Shown here: positions 49,090 through 57,696 of the stretch, piece by piece
Layout: every line of letters begins with the position of its first letter
Numbering within the stretch: the first letter of the stretch is position 1
Assembly: GCF_036924535.1 (NCBI RefSeq)
Contig: NZ_JAZHRT010000001.1
Location: 930,001 to 994,000 of the forward strand
Direction of reading: 5' to 3'
DNA: 64,000 bases
Origin: Bradyrhizobium sp. AZCC 2262
GTDB taxonomy: Bacteria > Pseudomonadota > Alphaproteobacteria > Rhizobiales > Xanthobacteraceae
Notes under the pieces: generated by a model
What the model saw: the letters and a program-made list of their open reading frames with translations, nothing else
Databases searched by the model: none
What the model was told of the DNA's origin: nothing
Made by a program: the position numbers and the translations under genes

Positions 49090-51945
49090 TCAGGGATCTA
49101 AATCTAGGACCAGTCGGACAAATCCGGTGAGTGGCGCGCAGGCTTTTGCGGCTTGTTCGTCTGTCACCGGCGCGATCTGCTCGTCCGCCAGCGTCGCAGT
49201 GGTTGCTACACGCGCGACTCCTGAAATTCGGCTAAAGCCGGCCAACAGGTTGCGACACACCGAGCGACGAGGTCCGAATAAATCCAGCGTCAGACGCTTT
49301 CCGGCTTTGGAGAGGGTTGCCTCCCCCCAAAAAGACACCAGCCGTCCTCCGCGTACAAATGGTGAAGGAACGTTGACGCCTGCACGTCTGAGGGTGGCGA
49401 GGTCGATGAGGCCAGCGGGCAAGGCATCACCCGAGCTTTGAATATTGCCGATGAACCCGGGTAGCGCCTGAAGTGCCTCGTTCTCCGCGTCCGAAATTTT
49501 CGTGGGTGTATTGACAGGCCGTTCCATGCAGCCGCCGGTCGGCTGCGGAGTGCCATTCTTCCAGAAGCGATAGGCGGCGACCTCCGGCGTGCTTCCCTCA
49601 AGCACACAAAGGGATCCGGTTGATCGAATCAATTTCAACAGGCTGCTTTCCAGAAGTCCCAGATTTGTTTCATCCTGTCGCAAGATGATCACGCTTCCGG
49701 TCTGAAGCGCCACTGGCGCCGCTAGAATGCGTGCAACGAGCTCTTGAACCAATTCGTCGGTGAAGGTAAAGGATCGCGGCCAGGTATGCCATTTGCTCGC
49801 GAACAGTAGCGCGGTATCGCTAAGCGTCTGGACGCCGGCTCCGTTTTCGCCCAGGAGTACCGTAACTTCCGCATCTGCGGCGGCAAAACGGTCAATGAGA
49901 CGTTTCGCATCGCCCAGGACCTGCCGGTCATATGGAGTCATTGCCCAGATATCTGCGCGCGGCTCCAAGGTGAGCTGGCTGCGCAACGTCTCGGAAATGC
50001 CCCGGCCAAGAGCGGCAGGCGTGCAGCGGCCATGATCGCGGCATTGCTGTACGACAAGCGAATAAGGAGACCCAACGCGAAACAGGTAAAGCGACGAGAA
50101 GCTCGACATCCAGAGCAATGCGAGCAACGGAATTGCCGATAGGCTAATTGCAACGCGGTCGCGCCCAGCGGCCACGTTGGCGAGCCAAAGGATACCTGGA
50201 ATGAGCAGGAGAGAGAGAGGCAACAACGCGATGAGGATCACAAAGTCCACCGCGCGACCGGCAAAATATGCGGAAGTGATCGCGGTCAATAGCGCTGCGG
50301 GCAAGGCACGCCGCAGCCAATAATTGCTGCGATACGGCAGCCCATTCTGTTGCCCGTTGAAAACCGTGAGCCAACAAATTCCCATAACCACGACGATTGT
50401 CAGCAGAAATGGGGTCCAACTCCAGAACGTCCCGTCGAAAGGCACAGACCAGAAAGCAGCAACCGGATTGTAGCTGGCGAAGTAACCCAGATAGATTGTG
50501 AATGCCGGCAGCTTTCCCGATACCACAAAGATGCTTAGCGACATCGCCACCAGACCACAGATGACCGGCAGGCAAGCCGACGCGAGATCGGCTACGAGCC
50601 TACCGTAGCTTCGGTCGCGCAAATTGATCAATGTGAGAAACCCGCAGTGCAGGGCCAGTGTTCCCGCGATTGCTTCCGCGCTCCATAAAGCAGCGAGAAA
50701 CGACGCGAGAAATATCAGAAGAGAGCGGCGGCTTCCTTCCGCTCCGGAGGCCAGCGCGACGGCCATGAGCATCACCGGTAAATACCGCACCCCCAGCACC
50801 GAGGGGGCGGTATTGACGTTGCCCTCGCCGTAGGCCCATCCCGACAGCCAGGACAACAGAACAATCAGCCCCAGCCACAGCGCTGCAAGCCTGTACCGCG
50901 TGGGCTGCCACAGCATGACGAGGAACAGGACATAGAATAGAATATTACAAAACTGGACCGCGATGTTGGCGACCGCAAACGACGGCTGGCCAAGCTGAAA
51001 CGCCAGATAAGTCAGGAGCACAGGACCCGGCCCATACTGCGAAAAGGTGTCTACCATCAACGTTCCGCCGCCCATCAAATGTCGGGCGGGGCCGATGTTC
51101 GTCATGTAGTGGAGGACGTCGGTCGGAAGCGAAAAATCGAAGCACAGTACAACGGCAGCGCCAGCAGCCAGCGGCAATGCCAACTTTTGAATCCGCAGAA
51201 GCGCTGTCGGATTCTTTCGTTCGAGCCGCTGCTCGATGATCAGAAGACATAGTCCAACTGCCATCGAGAAGCTGGCGAGTAGCGCGGCGACGCCAACCTG
51301 TGACCAATCGGGGAAGCCGCCAGCTATTGAGGGGAAGAATGCACTGAACAGTCCGTTGAAATGCCTGTTCTCAGGCTCGACACGGAAGAGAGAAACGGTA
51401 GCTATAGCGAAGGCATAGGCGAAAGCCACCGTTTGCACCGACCGCGGACTGCAACGCAGGACCACTGCCTCTGTGCATTTCGAAAGCGCCGGTTTTGCTC
51501 GTCTTAGCCAAGCGACCGCGGCGAGAAGTGCAAGATGCAGCGCCAATACAACTTGCGCAACAGGTAAGGCATTTCCCCTCCAAAACCCAAGCGTTCCACT
51601 TTTCCAAGTGGCGATGCCGGTAATGGCGAGCGCCGACAGAACCAGTACGGCGCACCAGATATTGATGCTTTCGAAAACGCGATTTGCCGGCTTACGGTCG
51701 TCCGGACCACCCCAGTATGCGATTGCGGCGGAAGCCACTGGCAGCAACGAAATGCTGGCGGCGAAAACAACAAAATTGCGGAGCCGAGGCTGGAAGCCGC
51801 AGGCTTTCGCTAGCACCACCAGCCAGAGAAATCCGAGCACCGCGAGCGCTGCGTTCGACACGATTGGAGCGATGTCGGTTAACCAGGCTGGCGAACCTGA
51901 CGATCCCTTTGCGTCGAGCGGAATGGGCTGTGCTCCGTCGGTCAT
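49090..51945 (-). CDS. Very large membrane protein of unknown function, GT-C-like
   Basis: A 951-residue protein with many hydrophobic helices (about 16-18 before residue 640) and a soluble C-terminal domain of about 300 residues (from CRDHGRCTPAALGRGIS to FVRLVLDLDP). After one helix comes the polar segment TDVLHYMTNIGPARHLMGGG followed by DTFSQYGPGPVLL, a pattern (D..H...PA..l.GG...D.fsqYG) that I associate with large polytopic proteins of surface-glycan loci. It starts at ATG 51945, 21 bases after GtrA. A GT-C enzyme using Und-P-sugar is the best guess. A polymer-modifying or sensing role is possible. Confidence 0.6.
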   Translation of the reverse strand: MTDGAQPIPLDAKGSSGSPAWLTDIAPIVSNAALAVLGFLWLVVLAKACGFQPRLRNFVVFAASISLLPVASAAIAYWGGPDDRKPANRVFESINIWCAVLVLSALAITGIATWKSGTLGFWRGNALPVAQVVLALHLALLAAVAWLRRAKPALSKCTEAVVLRCSPRSVQTVAFAYAFAIATVSLFRVEPENRHFNGLFSAFFPSIAGGFPDWSQVGVAALLASFSMAVGLCLLIIEQRLERKNPTALLRIQKLALPLAAGAAVVLCFDFSLPTDVLHYMTNIGPARHLMGGGTLMVDTFSQYGPGPVLLTYLAFQLGQPSFAVANIAVQFCNILFYVLFLVMLWQPTRYRLAALWLGLIVLLSWLSGWAYGEGNVNTAPSVLGVRYLPVMLMAVALASGAEGSRRSLLIFLASFLAALWSAEAIAGTLALHCGFLTLINLRDRSYGRLVADLASACLPVICGLVAMSLSIFVVSGKLPAFTIYLGYFASYNPVAAFWSVPFDGTFWSWTPFLLTIVVVMGICWLTVFNGQQNGLPYRSNYWLRRALPAALLTAITSAYFAGRAVDFVILIALLPLSLLLIPGILWLANVAAGRDRVAISLSAIPLLALLWMSSFSSLYLFRVGSPYSLVVQQCRDHGRCTPAALGRGISETLRSQLTLEPRADIWAMTPYDRQVLGDAKRLIDRFAAADAEVTVLLGENGAGVQTLSDTALLFASKWHTWPRSFTFTDELVQELVARILAAPVALQTGSVIILRQDETNLGLLESSLLKLIRSTGSLCVLEGSTPEVAAYRFWKNGTPQPTGGCMERPVNTPTKISDAENEALQALPGFIGNIQSSGDALPAGLIDLATLRRAGVNVPSPFVRGGRLVSFWGEATLSKAGKRLTLDLFGPRRSVCRNLLAGFSRISGVARVATTATLADEQIAPVTDEQAAKACAPLTGFVRLVLDLDP

Positions 51946-51966
51946 GCGCGTTTTCTCAAGGATAGT

Positions 51967-52422
51967 TCAGGACAGGGCGGAAGTGCGGTCGGGAAAAACC
52001 CATGCGTTCAAGCATAGGTAATTAATCAGAGGGACAATGATGATTACCGCAGCGACCGCAATCGCGGCCGGAAGCTGCAAGGCGGCCGCCATCGCAACGA
52101 TGCCCGTACTGAGCAGGAAGCTGAAAATGTTCGTCAGAAGAAATCTCGGGAACGACACCTTGTGCGAGCGGCTGCTGCGAAAGGTAAATCCGCGCTGCGC
52201 GAAGTAACTGTACGGGATGGCCAGCGCATAGGCGACGCAATGAACTGCTATCAATCCGTCGTGCAAGCGAAGCAAGGCGCTCACGAGCAATCCATAAAGC
52301 AGCGACGAGGACAGTCCTACGGCGCCGAAGCGCACCAGTTTAAGCACCTGCGCGCGCCGGTCACTATCTGTCCCGCCAGCCAGGCCCGTTACTCCAGGTC
52401 TATGGCGTTCAGGTCGGAACAC
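51967..52422 (-). CDS. gtrA: GtrA-family membrane protein
   Basis: A 151-residue protein with four helices starting after a charged N-terminus: LVRFGAVGLSSSLLYGLLVS, then AVHCVAYALAIPYSYFAQRG (family motif ending FTFR), then two more, ending YLCLNAWVF. This is the GtrA/DPMS-associated family, thought to flip undecaprenyl-phosphate-linked sugars to the periplasm. Start is GTG 52422, overlapping the methyltransferase by 14 bases. The GtrB-like transferase lies two genes upstream. Confidence 0.88.
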   Translation of the reverse strand: MFRPERHRPGVTGLAGGTDSDRRAQVLKLVRFGAVGLSSSLLYGLLVSALLRLHDGLIAVHCVAYALAIPYSYFAQRGFTFRSSRSHKVSFPRFLLTNIFSFLLSTGIVAMAAALQLPAAIAVAAVIIIVPLINYLCLNAWVFPDRTSALS

Positions 52423-53137
52423 GCGCGGCCATGCAATATTGCGCGCCGAGGGGTAGCCAACTCAGGCCAGCGTCAAGCTGGCGGAAAAACGCGCTATCGA
52501 ACGGCGTGAAGATGATGAACCTTCGCTCCAGCTCAACCAGCCCGGTCGCCCGAAACAGCCTCGCCAGTCGGCCGGAGCGCAGCAATACCGCGTTCTCGTC
52601 GAACGGGCAGCTTCTTACGATCCACTGTGTAAGTGGATTGATCGGATTGTGTTCGACGATTGCAACCAGGCCGCCGGGGCGTACCACACGGCTCATTTCC
52701 GCAAGGAAGGACGCCCAGTTGGCCGGCGGCACGTGATGCATCACGGCGATCGCGAAGGCGGCGTCAAAAGTATCACCGCCGTAAGGGAGCCGTTCGCCGT
52801 CATAGACGTCGTAGTGAACATGCGGATTGGCTGCCTTGGCCTCGTCGATGACGGTGCCTGCAACGTCAATTCCCGTCAGCTTCAGATTACTCTTGGACGG
52901 ATGGAGGTAAGGGTGGATCAGCCCCTGACCGCAGCCGACGTCGAGCACTTCGAGGGCCGGCCCGGCATCGCCCGAGGCCGCTTCCGAGACAGACTTCGAC
53001 GGCCGAAGTCTGGAAAAGATATCAAGCAGGCAGCGCGCCTTTACCGCAGTGTAGAAATCCTGCGTCTGACCGCTGAAGGCGATCGCCTGGTTGATCTGCT
53101 GGCTGTAGCCATCGCGGTAGTGATCGAATTCCTTCAT
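52409..53137 (-). CDS. SAM-dependent methyltransferase (UbiE-like core)
   Basis: A 242-residue enzyme with motif I VLDVGCGQGLIHPYL, acidic TGIDVAGTVIDEAKAANP, GERLPYGGDTFDAAFAIAV and RVVRPGGLVAIVEHNPIN. No transmembrane helix is certain. It overlaps the GtrB-like gene (ATGA) and the GtrA gene, so it belongs to the same transcript and may methylate the lipid-linked sugar or the polymer. Confidence 0.82.
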   Translation of the reverse strand: MKEFDHYRDGYSQQINQAIAFSGQTQDFYTAVKARCLLDIFSRLRPSKSVSEAASGDAGPALEVLDVGCGQGLIHPYLHPSKSNLKLTGIDVAGTVIDEAKAANPHVHYDVYDGERLPYGGDTFDAAFAIAVMHHVPPANWASFLAEMSRVVRPGGLVAIVEHNPINPLTQWIVRSCPFDENAVLLRSGRLARLFRATGLVELERRFIIFTPFDSAFFRQLDAGLSWLPLGAQYCMAARVPT

Positions 53138-54204
53138 GGCATCTGGCCCGTCCCGGTACGATGACTTACGACTTCCGTCAGCGACCGTAAGGTGTCAACG
53201 GATTGTTGGGTATCGGTGCCGAAAACGTCGAGCGGTTTTTTGGACAGATTTACGCTGTATTCGACAACCGTCGTGGGACGCGATCGCACCTGATTGTAGA
53301 TACGTCCGACATACTCGCCGATAATACCGAGGAAGATTCCGTTCAGGCTGATGCCGAAAAGCAACAGGACAGTAGTCGTCGCAAAGCCCGCCGGCCAGTT
53401 AAATCCAAAAAAGAGGCGCGAGAAGATATAAACGAAGCTCGCCAGGCAAGTGAGCACTGAGGTTCCGATCCCGATATAGGCGGCCAGGCGCAGTGGGAAA
53501 ATCGAATGGGTGATCAATCCATCGATCGCCAAAGCCATCAGCTTTCCAACTGGAAATTTGCTTTCGCCGGATTGCCGAACCTGCCGGTCGTAGGGCACGC
53601 CGATCTGCCTGGTGGCGAGCATTGAGGTGAGGCCGCGGGTATAGGGGGCAGCATCGTCGATCAGATGCAGTTGATCCAGCAGCGAACGATCGATCAGGCG
53701 AAAGTCTCCGCTATCAAGCATCAGGTTGTCATCGGAAACGCTCTTGAGCAGGCGGTAGTAAGATCGGCGGGCCCACTGCAAGAGCTGGCTCTCCTGCCGG
53801 AAATGCCTGATGCCGACGACGACGTCGTGCCCCTGTTCCCAAAGGTCCAGAAATTTCGGAAACAGGCTGGGCGGATCCTGCAGGTCGCAATCCAGTTGAA
53901 TCGCGGCATCGCCGGACGCGAGCCGATAACCGGTGAGGACGGACCTCTGAAATCCAAAATTTCTTGCGAACCGGACTGCCCGGACTCGCGTATCGCTCTT
54001 CGCCAACTCCGATATGATCGCAATCGAACCGTCGGTGCTGTGATTGTCGGTAAAGATGATTTCGAAGGTGTAGCGATCTTTCAGCAGGTCGAACGTATCG
54101 CGAACCGCTTCGTAGGCCCTCTTGATGTTCCCTTCCTCGTTGTATACGGGGATCAGAACCGAGATAAGTTTTTGCTGGCCTTCAATACGCATTTTAGGGG
54201 TCAT
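53134..54204 (-). CDS. gtrB: GtrB/DPM1-like polyprenyl-phosphate glycosyltransferase
   Basis: A 356-residue GT2 enzyme with a C-terminal pair of helices. The GT-A domain starts LISVLIPVYNEEGNIKRAYE and holds FTDNHSTDGS, LASGDAAIQLDCDLQDPPSL (DxD region) and QSGESKFPVGKLMALAIDG (the Q-x-x-R-W-like region of the DPM1/GtrB group). Two helices (about 235-260 and 270-295, then IIGEYVGRIYNQVRSRPTTV) anchor it in the membrane. It transfers a sugar from a nucleotide to undecaprenyl phosphate. Start is ATG 54204; the ATG four codons later is possible. It is the first gene of the Gtr-like operon. Confidence 0.9.
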   Translation of the reverse strand: MTPKMRIEGQQKLISVLIPVYNEEGNIKRAYEAVRDTFDLLKDRYTFEIIFTDNHSTDGSIAIISELAKSDTRVRAVRFARNFGFQRSVLTGYRLASGDAAIQLDCDLQDPPSLFPKFLDLWEQGHDVVVGIRHFRQESQLLQWARRSYYRLLKSVSDDNLMLDSGDFRLIDRSLLDQLHLIDDAAPYTRGLTSMLATRQIGVPYDRQVRQSGESKFPVGKLMALAIDGLITHSIFPLRLAAYIGIGTSVLTCLASFVYIFSRLFFGFNWPAGFATTTVLLLFGISLNGIFLGIIGEYVGRIYNQVRSRPTTVVEYSVNLSKKPLDVFGTDTQQSVDTLRSLTEVVSHRTGTGQMP

Positions 54205-54394
54205 TCTACAGGTTCCTACGCCACCTGCGTCCGTTCGACAATCCGCGTTTCATTACCAGATGGTGGCGGAAGGGCAAAGCTTGGGTCGTCGGCTGCAGCG
54301 GGTCTCCAGCCGCCGAATGGGCTAGTCTACCCCAACCGCATAAGCTTGATTAGGTGTTGTGTTTCCAGTAATTGGTCGGGTGCCTATCCGCTGC

Positions 54395-54422
54395 GCCGAC
54401 CACCCCCGCTGGCGAGGTCGGC
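54395..54422. promoter_or_regulatory. Inverted repeat in the leader of the C-methyltransferase gene
   Basis: GCCGACC (54395-54401) and GGTCGGC (54416-54422) can form a seven-base stem with a 14-base loop, about 55 bases before the start of the methyltransferase gene, in the 272-base divergent spacer. It could be a mRNA hairpin or an operator. No T-run follows, so it is not a normal terminator. Confidence 0.3.
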
Positions 54423-54476
54423 TTCTGGGGAGATCGCATGCTTATGTACTACAATCCACGGCGGTTAAGGGTTTAA

Positions 54477-55742
54477 ATGCTCGATACTCCAAACCATGAC
54501 ATCCCATCCGGAAAGCTAAAGTGCTGTCAAGTCTGCGGGTCCAAGCGCCTGGAGCTCGTCATTGACCTCGGCCATCAGCCTTTGTGCGACTCGCTTCCTT
54601 CCGAGACACAACTCGACGCTCCCGAGACGAGCTATCCGCTCCGCCAGGTGTGGTGCCGGGACTGCACGCTTTCGCAGATTGATTACGTGATCCCCGGCGA
54701 GGTGGTTTTTCATCCTGAGTATCCGTATCGATCCGGCATCACCAAAGAACTGGCAATCTATCAGGATGCGTTCGTTCAAGACGCGGTGTCCGATCTCGCG
54801 CTCGAATCCGGTCAGTTGGTCGTCGATATCGGATCGAACGATGGCACGCTGCTCTCCGGTTTCAAACAGCGCGGTATGCGCGTGCTCGGCGTCGAACCCA
54901 CCAACATCGCGCGCATTGCCCAGGAGCAGGGCATCGACACGCTGCAAGCGTTTTTCGATGAAGATACCGCGCAGAAGATCGTGGAGACGCACGGGCACGC
55001 GAAGGTGGCGACTGCCACCAACGTATTCGCGCATGTGGCGAAGCTCGGTAGCTTCATTCGCGGCCTGGAGCGATTGCTCGCCGACGATGGCGTGTTTATC
55101 CTCGAGAACCACTACTTGCTCGACGTGATCGAGGGCGGTCAGTTTGACACGATCTATCATGAGCATCTGCGAACTTATTCTCTAAAATCGATCGTCAAGC
55201 TGTTCGAGTTTTTCGACTTTACGTGCGTCGATGCGCGCAGGGTAAGCCGCTACGGTGGCAACATTCGCGTTTACGTGGCGAAAGGGAAGGGAAGACCGGT
55301 AAAGCCGTCGATTGCAAAGCTGCTGAAGGCGGAAGACGACTTCGGACTTTCACGCCCCGAATGCTATGCAGGTTTTCGTGCGCTGGCAGAGAAAGTCAAA
55401 CTTGACCTTCTGAACCTGGCGCTCGATTGCAAGGAGAAGGGCCTGAGCTTCGTCGGCAACTCATGCCCCGGCCGCTGCAGTACGCTGCTGAACTACGTCG
55501 GTATCGACCGCATGCTGATGCCCTATATTTGTGAGCAGCCGACGTCACTCAAGCTTGGTTTGTATCTGCCGGGCAAGCATATTCCAGTGGTCGACAACGA
55601 GCGCCTCATTCGCGAGCAGCCGGATTACGTGGTGTTGCTCGCTTGGCATTATGGCGAGCCCATCGCGGCGCAACTTCGGGCGAGGGGTCTGAAGTCCAAG
55701 CTGGTGATGCCTATGCCTGAGCTTCGCATACTTTCGATTTGA
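54477..55742 (+). CDS. NovU/TylC3-type sugar C-methyltransferase
   Basis: A 421-residue three-domain enzyme. Residues 15-75 are a zinc-binding head (CQVCGSKRLELVIDLG and CRDCTLSQIDYV); 90-270 a class I methyltransferase core (LVVDIGSNDGTLLSGFKQRG, GVEPTNIARIAQE, FILENHYLLDVIEGGQFDTI, YHEHLRTYS); 280-421 the C-terminal domain with GNSCPGRCSTLLNYV and LLAWHYGEPI. This order is that of C-3 methyltransferases acting on 4-keto-6-deoxy nucleotide sugars; the HEH motif supplies the base. RfbF and RfbG just downstream make such a substrate (CDP-4-keto-6-deoxyglucose). AAGGG lies five bases before ATG 54477. Confidence 0.9.
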   Translation: MLDTPNHDIPSGKLKCCQVCGSKRLELVIDLGHQPLCDSLPSETQLDAPETSYPLRQVWCRDCTLSQIDYVIPGEVVFHPEYPYRSGITKELAIYQDAFVQDAVSDLALESGQLVVDIGSNDGTLLSGFKQRGMRVLGVEPTNIARIAQEQGIDTLQAFFDEDTAQKIVETHGHAKVATATNVFAHVAKLGSFIRGLERLLADDGVFILENHYLLDVIEGGQFDTIYHEHLRTYSLKSIVKLFEFFDFTCVDARRVSRYGGNIRVYVAKGKGRPVKPSIAKLLKAEDDFGLSRPECYAGFRALAEKVKLDLLNLALDCKEKGLSFVGNSCPGRCSTLLNYVGIDRMLMPYICEQPTSLKLGLYLPGKHIPVVDNERLIREQPDYVVLLAWHYGEPIAAQLRARGLKSKLVMPMPELRILSI

Positions 55743-55815
55743 GCGTCTCGCACAGGGGGCGAGACGAAGGTGCACCGGCGACAGCGCGGGTCCTGAGCAT
55801 GAAGCAGTTGGTGTC

Positions 55816-56625
55816 ATGAAAGTGATGATCCTCGCCGGTGGCCTCGGTAGCCGTCTGAGCGAAGAGACAATCGTGCGGCCAAAGCCGATGGTGGAAATCG
55901 GCGGGCATCCCATGCTCTGGCACATCATGAAGATCTACTCTTCGTACGGCATCAATGAGTTCGTGATTTGCCTTGGATACAAAGGGTATTTGATCAAGGA
56001 GTATTTCTCGCAATATCTCCTGCACACCTCCGACGTCACGATCGATCTCAAGAACAACCACATCGATTTTCATGCCAAGAGATCGGAGCCTTGGCGGGTG
56101 ACGCTGGTCGATACCGGCGCCGAGACCGAAACGGGCGGTCGCATCAAGCGGGCGCTGCCTTACATACGAGATGACGACGCGTTTTGTCTTACCTATGGCG
56201 ATGGCGTTGCTGATATCGACATCCGGAAGCTCATCGATTTTCATCATTCGCATGGCAAGCTTGCGACGGTGACCGGAGTCCGTCCGCCCGGACGCTTCGG
56301 TAGTCTCCAGTTGCAGGATTCCACCGTGACGGGGTTCACCGAGAAACCGCTGGGAGATGGCGGCTGGATCAACGGCGGCTTTTTTGTCGTCAGTCCCCGG
56401 GCTGTCGATTTGATTTCCGGCGACTTCACCATCTGGGAACGCGAACCGCTGGAACAACTGGCGAAGCGCGATGAACTGCGGGTCTTTCGCCATGAGGGTT
56501 TCTGGCAGTCAATGGACACTTTGCGAGAGCGAAATCTGCTCGAAAATCTTTGGAAAGAGGGCAAGCCGCCGTGGCGCACGTGGGAACAAACCCGGACTTC
56601 TGGCGCGGCAGGCGCGTCCTCGTAA
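55816..56625 (+). CDS. rfbF: Glucose-1-phosphate cytidylyltransferase
   Basis: A 269-residue nucleotidyltransferase starting MKVMILAGGLGSRLSEETIV, with RPKPMVEIGGHPMLWHIMKI, CLGYKGYLIKEYF and the metal site LTYGDGVADID; later GGWINGGFFVVSPR and the conserved end FWQSMDTLRERNLLENLW. All features match RfbF, which makes CDP-glucose from CTP and glucose-1-phosphate. Its last 55 bases overlap the start of rfbG. Confidence 0.95.
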   Translation: MKVMILAGGLGSRLSEETIVRPKPMVEIGGHPMLWHIMKIYSSYGINEFVICLGYKGYLIKEYFSQYLLHTSDVTIDLKNNHIDFHAKRSEPWRVTLVDTGAETETGGRIKRALPYIRDDDAFCLTYGDGVADIDIRKLIDFHHSHGKLATVTGVRPPGRFGSLQLQDSTVTGFTEKPLGDGGWINGGFFVVSPRAVDLISGDFTIWEREPLEQLAKRDELRVFRHEGFWQSMDTLRERNLLENLWKEGKPPWRTWEQTRTSGAAGASS

Positions 56626-57662
56626 CCGGCCACACTGGCTTCAAGGGTTCGTGGCTGAGCCTGTGGTTGTCGGTCATGCAGGCGCGCGTGTTCGGCTTCG
56701 CCCTCGCGCCTCCCACCAGTCCTTCTCTTTTTGAGCGAGGCGACGTAGCGGGCATTCTGGATGATACGCGCGGCGATATCCGGAATTTCGAAGCCGTTTT
56801 GGGTGTGTTGCAAAGGACCAAACCGGAAGTCGTCTTGCATCTGGCAGCGCAATCTGTCCTGCGAGAATCCTATGTAGATCCGATCGGCACGGTCTCAACC
56901 AACGTGATGGGCACGCTCAACGTGCTGGAGGCCGTCAGACAGCATAATATCAAGTCAAAGGCTGCCGGTGCGAACATGGTTCGGTCGCTTGTCATTGTGA
57001 CAAGCGACAAGTGCTACGAAAACCGTGAGTGGGTATGGGGATATCGTGAGAACGAGCCGATGGGAGGCCACGACCCCTACAGCACCAGCAAGGGCTGCGC
57101 CGAACTCCTGATGTCGTCCTATAACCAAAGCTTTGGTGAGCCGCCCGCGGCGTCGGCTCGAGCCGGCAACGTCATCGGCGGAGGAGACTGGGCGAAGGAT
57201 CGGCTCATTCCCGATGCGGTCCGGGCATTTGCTGCGGGCCAGGTTCTCGAAATCCGCAATCCGCATGCCATTCGTCCATGGCAGCACGTTCTGGAGCCGC
57301 TTGCAGGATATCTGCTTCTGGCGGAACAACTCTTCGACAAAGCCGCGGCCGTTGCGGGCGGCTGGAATTTCGGACCGGGCACCGATAGCGAGCAGAACGT
57401 GGCAAGTCTGGTCGAGAAGCTGGTAGCCGTCTGGGGGAATGAAGCGCAATGGAAGGATGCGGGCGGCGACAACCCGCATGAGGCGACCTTCCTGAAACTC
57501 GATTCGTCGAAAGCACATTTCAAGTTGGGCTGGCGGCCACGGCTGAACTTTGAAGATGCTTTGAAGCTCACGGCTGCGTGGTACCAGGCAGACTTGCGGC
57601 ATCAGGCTTCGTCGATGCAGGACTTTACACTCGGTCAAATTCGCGACTACGCCGGAGCCTAG
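56571..57662 (+). CDS. rfbG: CDP-glucose 4,6-dehydratase
   Basis: A 363-residue extended SDR. VLVTGHTGFKGSWLSLWL, the typical RfbG cofactor motif (GHTGFKGSWL), is followed by HLAAQSVLRESYVDPIGTVS, TSDKCYENREWVWGYREN and the catalytic PYSTSKGCAELL; later RAGNVIGGGDWAKDRLIPDA and RPWQHVLEPLAGYL. It dehydrates CDP-glucose to CDP-4-keto-6-deoxyglucose. No RfbH (E1) or ascarylose/abequose genes follow, so the 3-deoxy branch is not used here. Start is GTG 56571 with GAGGG nine bases upstream; GTG 56580 is an alternative. Confidence 0.93.
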   Translation: MAHVGTNPDFWRGRRVLVTGHTGFKGSWLSLWLSVMQARVFGFALAPPTSPSLFERGDVAGILDDTRGDIRNFEAVLGVLQRTKPEVVLHLAAQSVLRESYVDPIGTVSTNVMGTLNVLEAVRQHNIKSKAAGANMVRSLVIVTSDKCYENREWVWGYRENEPMGGHDPYSTSKGCAELLMSSYNQSFGEPPAASARAGNVIGGGDWAKDRLIPDAVRAFAAGQVLEIRNPHAIRPWQHVLEPLAGYLLLAEQLFDKAAAVAGGWNFGPGTDSEQNVASLVEKLVAVWGNEAQWKDAGGDNPHEATFLKLDSSKAHFKLGWRPRLNFEDALKLTAAWYQADLRHQASSMQDFTLGQIRDYAGA

Positions 57663-57696
57663 CGGCGCACACAGGATAAATTCGCGCCATGGCGGG

